From: Mesorhizobium carmichaelinearum
GTDB taxonomy: Bacteria; Pseudomonadota; Alphaproteobacteria; Rhizobiales; Rhizobiaceae
Length of the DNA: 64,000 nucleotides
Reading direction: 5' to 3'
Assembly (NCBI RefSeq): GCF_900199455.1
Contig: NZ_FZQR01000005.1
Coordinates: forward strand, 62,001 to 126,000
Of the stretch, positions 53,232-61,098 are shown one piece after another. How positions within the stretch are numbered: the stretch's first letter is position 1; every line of letters begins with the position of its first letter. Below the pieces are notes generated by a model. That model had not been told where the DNA came from. It made no database searches and saw nothing but the letters and a program-made list of their open reading frames with translations. The position numbers and the translations under genes are program-made.

Positions 53232-53906
53232 ATGTCAGAACGTCTCAACATAGGCCCGCTGCAACTTGGCGAAACGGCGCCCAATGTCGTGCTCGACGCG
53301 ATTACCCGCGAGGGCAAGATCGCCATCGACGATTTCCGAGGCGAGAAACCAGTGCTGGTTGGGCTGTATCGAGGTCTCCATTGTCCTTTTTGCAGGCGCC
53401 AAATCGCCATGCTTTGGAAAATCACCCCAGCCCTCAACGAAAAGGGCATAGAAAGCCTGACAGTGGTCAACACGCCCATCGAGCGGGCGCGCCTCTACCT
53501 GCGGTATCATCCAATGCTCGGCCTGCTCGCGGCATCCGATCCGGAGCGGACTTCACACCGCGCCTTTGGATTGCCGAATATGCAGATCACCGAAGACGAG
53601 AGCGCATGGCCGCAAAAGGTTTCAATGAGCGATGTGAAGTCGATGCGGGTCGACTTGCCGGGCGAGATGCCGGAGCCGATGAACCCGTTTGCGGCGCTCG
53701 AATATCTGAACAAGAAGGACAGCTACGATATAACGGAAGCGGATCAACAGATGATGGCCACCGGCATTGCGCAGCTCGTCGGCCAGTTCTTGCTGGACCG
53801 CGATGGCGTCGTTCGCTGGACTTCCAACGAGGTGCTCGATGGCGGCCTATTCGGCGCCCCGAACACTCAGGATCTGATGTCGGCAGCGTCGCAAATCGGA
53901 AGGTAA
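53232..53906 (+). CDS. AhpC/TSA-type redoxin protein
   Basis: A 224-residue protein from the ATG at 53232 after GAGGAGGG. It has a thioredoxin-like fold with active-site region GLYRGLHCPFCRRQIAML near residue 50, a CxxC motif. The rest (VDLPGEMPEPMNPFAALEYL) resembles larger redoxin-family proteins. It may reduce peroxides or disulfides. The frame upstream to 53094 is not supported. It stands alone. Confidence 0.8.
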   Translation: MSERLNIGPLQLGETAPNVVLDAITREGKIAIDDFRGEKPVLVGLYRGLHCPFCRRQIAMLWKITPALNEKGIESLTVVNTPIERARLYLRYHPMLGLLAASDPERTSHRAFGLPNMQITEDESAWPQKVSMSDVKSMRVDLPGEMPEPMNPFAALEYLNKKDSYDITEADQQMMATGIAQLVGQFLLDRDGVVRWTSNEVLDGGLFGAPNTQDLMSAASQIGR

Positions 53907-54240
53907 GGCGCAGCTTCGGTAGTGGGCCAGGCGCAGGATTACGCGAGTTGGCGGCTGTTGCCTGATAGGGCCCGTCCAGTTCGTTGCGCTGGCATTGGTT
54001 GCGGCAAAGGCCGCGGCTGCCGGTTCGAGCAACTGCGTGCCTCTTCGGCTGACATGAGGCGCAACTGCGACCTCCAGCGTGGTTGCCGCTAGTGTCTGCT
54101 TTCAGTGGTTGGCAGGACTGAGTTCTACAGCCGACATTGGGCGCGAAGCGGCAATTCGCCCAAAGGCAACGAAGGTCGCCTTTGGGCCTGGTGCAATCGA
54201 TAATTCACGCAGCGCGCCCGCCGGGTGTTGGGCGCCGTCG
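53907..54240. other. 334-bp region without a supported gene
   Basis: Only short, unconvincing frames are seen. CGCCCAAAGGC and GCCTTTGGGC near 54167-54190 form a hairpin-like dyad that could terminate the redoxin transcript or the methyltransferase transcript that ends at 54241. Confidence 0.35.
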
Positions 54241-55275
54241 CTACCCGCGCTTTTCAATCACCGCGTACAGCACATTGCGGTTCTCGCCGAAATACACCTT
54301 TGCCTCGACCGCGTTGCGGTCGACGCTGGCGTTGACGATGTTCCACATGTCGACTTCCGAGCGCAGCAGCAGCACCCAGTCCATGAAGGTTTCCCGGTAG
54401 CCGGCGTCGGGGGTGCCTTCGGCGTAGTTGGCGAACAGGAACGTGCCGTTCGGCTTCAGCATCTGCAGGCAGGTCTTGGTGAGTTTCACCGCGACGTTGT
54501 GCTGGAGGTAGTCGTAGAGGCCTGAGGCGTAGATGAGGTCGAACTTGCCGAGCTTGTGACTTCTGGTCAGCACTGTCCGCACCGAGCCGTCGATGGCTTC
54601 GACCGCGGTGCCCTGGAAGTCGCGCGCGATCAGTCCGACGCTCTGCGGATCCTGGTCGAGCGCCACCCAGCGCTTGAGACGGCCCTCGGCCAAGGCAACG
54701 GAGCGATTGGCTTCGCGCAGATGGCCGGCAGCGATCGCCAGCACCTCGGTGTCAGGGCCGTTCTTGGCCGCGGTCTCATCGACATAGCGGGTCAGGAGAT
54801 CGCGCCGTTCGCGTGCCGCCACGCATGACGGAACGTTCTGCGTGTGGCTGTAAAGCGCCTTGCCGATCTCCGAAGCGCTGGCCACGCTCTCGGCCACGTG
54901 CGGGTCGCAATAGATGTAGTCGAGCAGCTGCGCGTCGCCGGAATAGCCCCTTGGCTTGGTGAAGGACCAGTGCGTCAGCGGATCCTCGAGAAAGTACTTC
55001 AGGATCGGGTGGTTCTGCGCCACCGGGATCAAGGCCTGCCAGACGTCGGGATGCACCTTGGCGCGCAGCGCGCTGAGCAGCGACAGCAGCCGGCGAACGA
55101 TCTCGGCGGGAAATTTCTGCTGCTCGATCTGCTGCTGTGTCGCGTGGAGGATGAGGGCCAACTCGGCGCGGGCGGTCTCGAACGCTTCGCCATGTTGCTC
55201 GAGCGTACCTTTACGCAGACTGCCGGCGATCATCTCGGCGGTAATCAGGCTTTGGCCATCAAACACGGTTTGCAC
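54241..55275 (-). CDS. SAM-dependent methyltransferase with long N-terminal region
   Basis: The GTG at 55275 follows AAGGAG by seven bases, giving 344 residues. The C-terminal half has a class I methyltransferase layout (VLAIAAGHLREANRS at about 175, FDLIYASGLYDYL at about 245, LKPNGTFLFANYAEG near 280). The first 150 residues are helical and of unknown role (HWSFTKPRGYSGDAQLLDYIY). A CtrA-type box is 16 bases upstream of the start codon. It is divergent from the GGDEF-EAL gene. The substrate is unknown. Confidence 0.85.
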   Translation of the reverse strand: MQTVFDGQSLITAEMIAGSLRKGTLEQHGEAFETARAELALILHATQQQIEQQKFPAEIVRRLLSLLSALRAKVHPDVWQALIPVAQNHPILKYFLEDPLTHWSFTKPRGYSGDAQLLDYIYCDPHVAESVASASEIGKALYSHTQNVPSCVAARERRDLLTRYVDETAAKNGPDTEVLAIAAGHLREANRSVALAEGRLKRWVALDQDPQSVGLIARDFQGTAVEAIDGSVRTVLTRSHKLGKFDLIYASGLYDYLQHNVAVKLTKTCLQMLKPNGTFLFANYAEGTPDAGYRETFMDWVLLLRSEVDMWNIVNASVDRNAVEAKVYFGENRNVLYAVIEKRG

Positions 55276-55290
55276 ACCAGGACTCCTTGG

Positions 55291-55306
55291 TTAACAGTCA
55301 GTTAAC
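55291..55306. promoter_or_regulatory. CtrA-type binding site TTAA-N7-TTAAC
   Basis: TTAAC, six bases, then TTAAC fits the alphaproteobacterial CtrA consensus exactly. It is 16 bases upstream of the GTG start of the methyltransferase gene and only two bases from its ribosome-binding site, which suits repression or a very short leader. The divergent GGDEF-EAL gene could share it. Confidence 0.55.
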
Positions 55307-55589
55307 TTATTGCGTAGAATACTTCATTTGCCAACGGCACCTGGGGGCATTTTATCGTTATGATTAATTTCCCGCTAACCATCTCAATTTATTAGCGATC
55401 TTGCAGATAAGATTCTGGGTTCGAGTTAACGCAAACTTGTCTGGAGCCATCGCATTTTAGCGCGTGGCAATCGTGTCGCGTCCCAAGGAGTCGTCCTGCG
55501 TGGGGGCAGAAGCTGGAAAAGAGTTCGGAGCGCAAAACCCCCTTTCGCAGGGGTTTGTGAACGAACGCGCGTCATCCAGATTGGCCGAT

Positions 55590-57557
55590 ATGGCGGATGT
55601 GGAACCGTATGATCCGCGCCAGGAATTGGGGGCGGCGGAACTGCGCATCCTTTACCGCGTCGAAGCCCTGGCGAAGCGAAGGAAGGACGCCAGGCCCGGG
55701 CTGTGGATCGCCGTCGTCATCTATGTGCTGTTTTCGGTATCGGACCTGCTGCTGATACCTGACGTGGCGGCCTATACGATCACAGCGCGCTTCGCTGTCG
55801 GATTGACCGCTCTGCTGACCCTGGAAACCCAGCTTCGCCGGGGCGTCGCCACGGAATGGCTTGATGTGACCTGTGCCGCGGCCATCATCTTTGGCTATAT
55901 CGGTTGGCTGTGCCCGGCATCCCTGGGGGCGGACAAGGAAAGCGTCGCCTACTATATGGTTTTCGGCACCATTTTCATGATGAGTGCCAATCTTTTCTTC
56001 ACATTCAGCTTCAAGGTGTCGATCATAACGTCGACAATCATCCTGTGCATTCTGTACGTGGTGAACTACTTTTTACCGGCGTCGCTGACATACAAGATGG
56101 TGTTCGGGACGTTCTACGTTTCATGCTTCACCTTCACCTCCTATGTGAACTGGAAGCTGAACGAGGAGCGCTACAACGTCTTCCTGAACGCGCTGGAAGC
56201 CAAGATCCAGCACAAGGAGGCCACCGAACGCGGCAAGGCGCTGCTCAGACTGTCGCGCACGGATCCGCTGACAGGCCTGGAAAACCGGCGCGCCATCGAC
56301 GAGAAGCTGCGCGATTATTGGAGCGACTGGCAAAAGCTCGGCAGCAAGTTCGCGGCGATCCTCATCGACGTCGACTTCTTCAAGAAGTTCAACGACTGCT
56401 ACGGCCACCAGGAAGGCGACCGCTGCCTGATCCATGTCGCCAATGCGCTGAGCGATCTGATCAAGAACTACAATGGCTCGATCGGGCGCTATGGCGGTGA
56501 GGAATTCATCGTCCTCGCCCGCATGGACAAGAAGGAACAGGTCACGGAGCTGGCGGAAGCCATTTGCCGCACGGTGGAGAGCCTGGCGATCACCCATGAG
56601 CTGCGGCGCGACGGGGTCTCGATCGTGACGGCGAGCGTGGGTGCCGCGTTCACCAGGACGCAGGCCGGCGCCAAGCTGGAGAAGATCATCCACGAGGCCG
56701 ACCGCGCGCTCTATCTGGCCAAGGCCGGCGGTCGCAATTGCGTCCGGCTGTTCGACCCGACCGATCCGCAGAGCAGCGACGAGAGCGAGAACCTGGCGGC
56801 GCTTCTGAAGATCGCGATCGCGCAGGGCCTGGTTTCACTCGTCTATCAGCCGATCCAGGATGTCGTTTCGGGCCGGGTCGAGGCGGTGGAGGCGCTGATG
56901 CGCCTTAAAATGCTGGACGGAACCCTGGTTCCCCCGAGCCTGTTCATTCCCGTCGCGGAACGCACCGGGGCGATCCTGGAACTCGGCCGCTGGGCGATCA
57001 GGACGGTCTGTACCGAGCTGCTGGCGGACGATCATGTGCGTGTCGTCAGCGTCAATGTCTCGCCGATCCAGCTCAAGACGCCTGGTTTCGCGGCGTCCGT
57101 CGCCACCATCCTGGGCGAGACCGGCGTGACCGGCAACAGGCTGGCCTTCGAAATCACCGAAGGCCTCGAGATGGAGATGCACTCGGACATTCTGCGCTGC
57201 ATCAGCGACCTGAAGCTGTTGGGCATCAAGATCTGGCTCGATGATTTCGGCACCGGCTTTGCCGGCCTGTCGTGGCTGCGCCTGATCGATTTCGACACGG
57301 TCAAGATCGACCGCTCGTTCCTGCACGATTGCGGCACGCCGAAGGGCATGGCCATGCTGCAGGACATCATTGCGCTGGTCCGCAACCGCGGCCACCAGAT
57401 CCTGGTCGAAGGCGTGGAAACCGACGAGCAGATCGCGCTCATGCGCGAGTTCGGCATCGACAGAATCCAGGGCTTTCGCGTCGGCCGTCCGGTTCCCGCC
57501 GCGAGTTACCAGGCAAAGCGGGGCGTCCAAAAACGTCCTTACCTGAGGTCCGCGTAA
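55590..57557 (+). CDS. GGDEF-EAL cyclic-di-GMP enzyme with N-terminal membrane region
   Basis: From the ATG at 55590 the protein is 655 residues; a GTG at 55464 would add 42. About six transmembrane segments lie within residues 40-190 (a MASE-like sensor). The GGDEF domain has the active GGEEF at about 302, and no RxxD inhibitory site is seen just before it. The EAL domain has EAL at about 433, with the Asn (VNVSP), Glu (EITEG), DDFGTG and VKIDRSF residues expected for catalysis. So both synthesis and breakdown of cyclic di-GMP are possible. The signal is unknown. Confidence 0.88.
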   Translation: MADVEPYDPRQELGAAELRILYRVEALAKRRKDARPGLWIAVVIYVLFSVSDLLLIPDVAAYTITARFAVGLTALLTLETQLRRGVATEWLDVTCAAAIIFGYIGWLCPASLGADKESVAYYMVFGTIFMMSANLFFTFSFKVSIITSTIILCILYVVNYFLPASLTYKMVFGTFYVSCFTFTSYVNWKLNEERYNVFLNALEAKIQHKEATERGKALLRLSRTDPLTGLENRRAIDEKLRDYWSDWQKLGSKFAAILIDVDFFKKFNDCYGHQEGDRCLIHVANALSDLIKNYNGSIGRYGGEEFIVLARMDKKEQVTELAEAICRTVESLAITHELRRDGVSIVTASVGAAFTRTQAGAKLEKIIHEADRALYLAKAGGRNCVRLFDPTDPQSSDESENLAALLKIAIAQGLVSLVYQPIQDVVSGRVEAVEALMRLKMLDGTLVPPSLFIPVAERTGAILELGRWAIRTVCTELLADDHVRVVSVNVSPIQLKTPGFAASVATILGETGVTGNRLAFEITEGLEMEMHSDILRCISDLKLLGIKIWLDDFGTGFAGLSWLRLIDFDTVKIDRSFLHDCGTPKGMAMLQDIIALVRNRGHQILVEGVETDEQIALMREFGIDRIQGFRVGRPVPAASYQAKRGVQKRPYLRSA

Positions 57558-57572
57558 CGACCTCGGGCGAAC

Positions 57573-58721
57573 TCATCCCAGCAGATTGCGCGCCGTGCGC
57601 ATGAAGATCCTCGAGCCGATCGGGATCAGATCGTCGGGAAAATCATAGTCCGGATTGTGCAGGGAAGGGTGGCGCTCGCCGGCACCGAGGAAGAACATCG
57701 CCGATCTGGCGCTGTGGCCGAACAGGCCGAAATCTTCCGAGGCGCGCATCGGCAGGGCTTCCTGCCCGTGCACGACGCCTTCCTCGTCGAGGGCGCGCTG
57801 CAGATGTTCCACCGCATCGGGCGCATTGACGCTGGCGACGAAGATTTCGTGGTAATCCCAGCGGGCGACAAGGCGATGCCGGCCGGCGATGTCCTTGACC
57901 AGGGCTTCGGCAGCGGCGCAGAGGTCCGCCATGCGCTCATCGCGGCGGGTGCGCAGCGTCGCCCAGACCTGCGCATGCGCGGGTGCGATGCCGAACACGG
58001 CTTCGCCCATTTCGGCGTGGGTGACGGTGACCATGGAGAAATCGTCGTCGGCGAAGGTGGCGCGGCCGAGCGCGGGCAGCGCCGGCATCAGCTCCGAGAT
58101 CGCCGGCATGGGCGAGATGCCGGTCTCGGGCATGGAGGAATGCGCGGTCTTGCCCTCCAGCACGATGCGCATGCCGCGCGAGGCGCAGTTGACGACGCCG
58201 GGCTTGAGCCGCACCTCGCCGAACGGCACGCCGGGCAGATTGTGCAGCGAGAAGGCGAAGTCGGGCGCGATCTCGCCGTAGCGCGGATCGGCGACGACGC
58301 CGGCCGCGCCATTACCGGTTTCCTCCGCCGGCTGGAACATCAGCACGACCCGGCCGCTGGCCGGCCGCTCGCGGCCGAGCTGGCGGCCAAGCGCGGCCAG
58401 GATCGCGGTGTGGCCGTCATGGCCGCACATATGCGACTTGCCCGGCACTTGCGAGGCATGCGGCACGCCGGACAGTTCCTCGATCGGCAGCGCGTCGAGT
58501 TCGGAGCGGAACAGCACGGTCGGCCCGGCCTTGCCGCTGTCGTAGACCGCCGCCACGCCATGCCCGCCGAGGCCGGTCAGCACCTTGTCCGGCGCCGTGT
58601 CGGCGAGGAAGGAGACGACTTCTTGCGCCGTGTTCTCCTCCTCGTTCGAGATTTCCGGCTGCCGGTGCAGCTTGCGCCGCCACTCGGTGATCTCGATGAT
58701 ATCCCGGTTGGTCAGGGTCAT
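57573..58721 (-). CDS. M20-family amidohydrolase (hippurate hydrolase/aminoacylase-like)
   Basis: A 382-residue protein from the ATG at 58721 after GGAGG. It has the M20D features RRKLHRQPEISNEEENTA, the metal-binding CGHDGHTAIL near residue 98, EETGNGAAGVV near 135 and a final histidine region (GAGERHPSLHNPDYDF). This group cleaves N-acyl amino acids. The longer frame to 59000 enters a repeat and is not coding. It converges with the GGDEF-EAL gene. Confidence 0.9.
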   Translation of the reverse strand: MTLTNRDIIEITEWRRKLHRQPEISNEEENTAQEVVSFLADTAPDKVLTGLGGHGVAAVYDSGKAGPTVLFRSELDALPIEELSGVPHASQVPGKSHMCGHDGHTAILAALGRQLGRERPASGRVVLMFQPAEETGNGAAGVVADPRYGEIAPDFAFSLHNLPGVPFGEVRLKPGVVNCASRGMRIVLEGKTAHSSMPETGISPMPAISELMPALPALGRATFADDDFSMVTVTHAEMGEAVFGIAPAHAQVWATLRTRRDERMADLCAAAEALVKDIAGRHRLVARWDYHEIFVASVNAPDAVEHLQRALDEEGVVHGQEALPMRASEDFGLFGHSARSAMFFLGAGERHPSLHNPDYDFPDDLIPIGSRIFMRTARNLLG

Positions 58722-58785
58722 GTTTTTGCGCCTCCGCTGCGTTGTTCGTGACATGCCAGTCACAAGGCGAGGACAATCGCATAGG

Positions 58786-58976
58786 GCGCCCCTCTCCGTC
58801 TCGGCTTCGCCGAGCCACCTTGCCGGGGCGAGCCACGGGTCTCGCCCGTCCTTCGGACCCCCCACTTTGTGGGGGCGAGGAACCCAAGCCTCCCAAAGCC
58901 GCGACTTCGGAGATTGGCGTTTCCTCGCCCCCACAAAGTGGGGGAGAGGTGGCCGCGAAGCGGACGGAGAGGGGGC
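58786..58976. repeat. 190-bp palindromic intergenic repeat
   Basis: Outer arms contain CCCCTCTCCGTC and GACGGAGAGGGG-like sequence and a GCCACCT/AGGTGGC pair. An inner pair is exact over 24 bp: 58859-58882 and 58921-58944, each with CCCCCACTTTGTGGGGG. The element lies upstream of the M20 gene. This family of sequence is widely scattered in Rhizobiales. Confidence 0.6.
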
Positions 58977-59081
58977 TGGCGCTGCCATATGCGATTGCAC
59001 TGCCCTTTGGCCGGAGAGGTTTCACGCGCAAGATGGCGCGGTCAAGGCCCTTGTTTGTCATCGCCCGCAGCGGCGGATTGC

Positions 59082-59525
59082 CTATTGATTGATTTCGGGC
59101 TCGACCAGCTTTGCCAGGTTCCGCAGCGATTCCTGCCAACCGAGATAGCAGGCCTCGACCGGGATGACGTCGGGAATGCCGGCCTGGGTGATGTCGATTT
59201 CGGTGCCGACCGAGACTTTTTTCAAGATGACCGTCACCTGGATCTCGCCGGGCAAATTGGGGTCGTCGAACCTGTCGGTGTAGCGCAGGCGTTCGCCCGG
59301 AACGAGTTCGAGATACTCGCCGCCGAAGGCATGGCTGCCGCCGGTGGTGAAGTTGCGGAAGGACATTTTGAACGTGCCGCCGACCTTGGCCTCGAACTGA
59401 TGGACGGTGCAGGTGAAGCCGTTCGGCGGCAGCCACTTGGCCAGCGCGTCGGCTTCGATGAAGGCGCGATAGACCTTTTGCGGGCTGGTGGTGAGAACAC
59501 GGTGCAAACGTACGGTTCCGGGCAT
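59082..59525 (-). CDS. SRPBCC/AHSA1-domain protein
   Basis: A 147-residue START-like protein. ATG 59525 follows AAAGGACAGG; the ATG at 59540 lacks a site. It shows the AHSA1 pattern VLTTSPQKVYRAFIEADALAKWLPP and a final GWQESLRNLAKLVEPE. Such proteins bind small hydrophobic ligands. It is divergent from the molybdenum hydroxylase operon, but the AHSA1 type differs from CoxG, so a role in that enzyme is not assumed. Confidence 0.85.
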   Translation of the reverse strand: MPGTVRLHRVLTTSPQKVYRAFIEADALAKWLPPNGFTCTVHQFEAKVGGTFKMSFRNFTTGGSHAFGGEYLELVPGERLRYTDRFDDPNLPGEIQVTVILKKVSVGTEIDITQAGIPDVIPVEACYLGWQESLRNLAKLVEPEINQ

Positions 59526-59759
59526 ATCCTGTCCTTTCATGATGCTTGTTCGATGTCCCAAGGACGAACGGGGTCTGGCCAGTCCGACACAGGCGCCTAG
59601 ATTTTTTTGGGCGCCATGCACTGGCGTAGGCCAATTCAGGTCGATCTGGGACTCGATTTTGCGGCGGCTGGACCAATCGTCGCAAATGACGAACCGGATA
59701 GCCATTATAAGGCGATTGTTTATAACGGTCGCTCAGATTGCCATATCCAAGGGGAGACG

Positions 59760-60620
59760 ATGCGCTACATACGTCCGCTTTCAATCGAAGATGCCGTTGG
59801 CCAATTGGCCGGATCGGCTGGCACGGCGGCCATCCTGGCCGGAGGCAGCGACCTGCTGGTTAGGATGAAGGGCGGCTTTGTCGAGCCCGACCTGATCGTC
59901 GACATCAAGTCGATCGCCGGCTTGAGTGAAATCCGCGAAACCGCCGATGGCTTCAGCATCGGGGCGGCCGTCCCCTGCGCCGTGCTGGGCGAGAACGCCG
60001 CCTTGAAGAAGGCCTGGCCCGGTGTCGTCGAGGCGGCGAAGCTGATCGGCTCGAAGCAGGTGCAGGGCCGTTGTACGATAACCGGCAATCTCTGCAACGC
60101 CTCGCCGGCGGCGGACAGCGTGCCGGCATTGGTGGCGGCTGGCGCCAGGGCGGTGATTGCCGGGCCGACTGGCAAGCGCACCATCGCCGTGGAGGCCGTG
60201 CCGGTCGGGCCGGGCAAGACGTCGCTCGCCAAGGGCGAGATCATCGAGGCGATCCTGCTCGACAGCCAGGCGCCGCGTTCGGGCGACGCCTATCTCAGGT
60301 TCATTCCACGCACCGAGATGGACATCGCCGTGGTCAGCGCCGGGGTGAATTTGACGATCGACGAACACGGCGTTGTCACGGCGGCCCGTATCGCGCTGGG
60401 CGCGGCGGCACCGACGGTGCTGCTGGTCGAGGAGGCCGCCGAGGCGCTTATCGGCAGGAAGCTCGACGAAGCCGCCCTCGAGCGGCTGGCCAAAGTCTGC
60501 GCCGGCGCCTGCCGCCCCATCGACGACAAGCGCGGCACCATCGAGTTCAGACGGAAAGTTGCGGGTGTGCTGGCCAAGCGGGCCGCAACGACCGCCTACG
60601 CACGTGCAGGAGGCAAATGA
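59760..60620 (+). CDS. Molybdenum hydroxylase FAD-binding subunit (CoxM-like)
   Basis: A 286-residue protein from the ATG at 59760 after AAGGGGAGACG. The FAD motifs AILAGGSDLLVRMKGG near residue 25 and the TITGNLCNASPAADSVPAL segment near 100 are as in xanthine-dehydrogenase-family M subunits. It transfers electrons from the iron-sulfur subunit to an acceptor. It is the first gene of an M-S-L operon and overlaps the next. Confidence 0.9.
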   Translation: MRYIRPLSIEDAVGQLAGSAGTAAILAGGSDLLVRMKGGFVEPDLIVDIKSIAGLSEIRETADGFSIGAAVPCAVLGENAALKKAWPGVVEAAKLIGSKQVQGRCTITGNLCNASPAADSVPALVAAGARAVIAGPTGKRTIAVEAVPVGPGKTSLAKGEIIEAILLDSQAPRSGDAYLRFIPRTEMDIAVVSAGVNLTIDEHGVVTAARIALGAAAPTVLLVEEAAEALIGRKLDEAALERLAKVCAGACRPIDDKRGTIEFRRKVAGVLAKRAATTAYARAGGK

Positions 60621-61096
60621 TGGCTGGTATTGCAGTCTCGACGACAATCAACGGCGACATAACAGAATACCTTTGCCAGCCTGACGAGACGCTGCTCGAC
60701 GTGCTGCGCGACCGGCTCGGGCTGACCGGCGCCAAGGAAGGCTGCGGCACCGGCGACTGCGGCGCCTGCTCGATCATCCTCGACAACCGGCTGGTCTGCT
60801 CCTGCCTGGTGCTCGGCGCCGAGGCCGAAGGCCGCCGCATCGAGACCGTCGAAGGCATGGCGCATGGCGACCAGCTGCATACGCTGCAGCAGAAATTCCT
60901 CGAGCATGCGGCCCTGCAATGCGGCATCTGCACGCCGGGTTTTTTGATCGCCGCCAAGGATTTGCTGGCGAAAAACCCCGACCCGAGCGAGGAGGAAATC
61001 CGCTTTGGTCTCGCCGGGAACCTCTGCCGCTGCACCGGCTATGACAAGATCGTGCGCGCCGTCCAGGACGCGGCACATGTGATGAAGGGAGCCTGA
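60620..61096 (+). CDS. Molybdenum hydroxylase [2Fe-2S] subunit (CoxS-like)
   Basis: A 158-residue protein with two iron-sulfur motifs. The plant-type motif is GCGTGDCGACSIILDNRLVC near residue 42, and the second is CGICTPGF followed by CRCTGY. Two start codons (60617 and 60620) overlap the M-subunit stop; AGGAGG suits the second. It carries electrons from the molybdenum site to FAD. Confidence 0.93.
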   Translation: MAGIAVSTTINGDITEYLCQPDETLLDVLRDRLGLTGAKEGCGTGDCGACSIILDNRLVCSCLVLGAEAEGRRIETVEGMAHGDQLHTLQQKFLEHAALQCGICTPGFLIAAKDLLAKNPDPSEEEIRFGLAGNLCRCTGYDKIVRAVQDAAHVMKGA

Positions 61097-61098
61097 AG

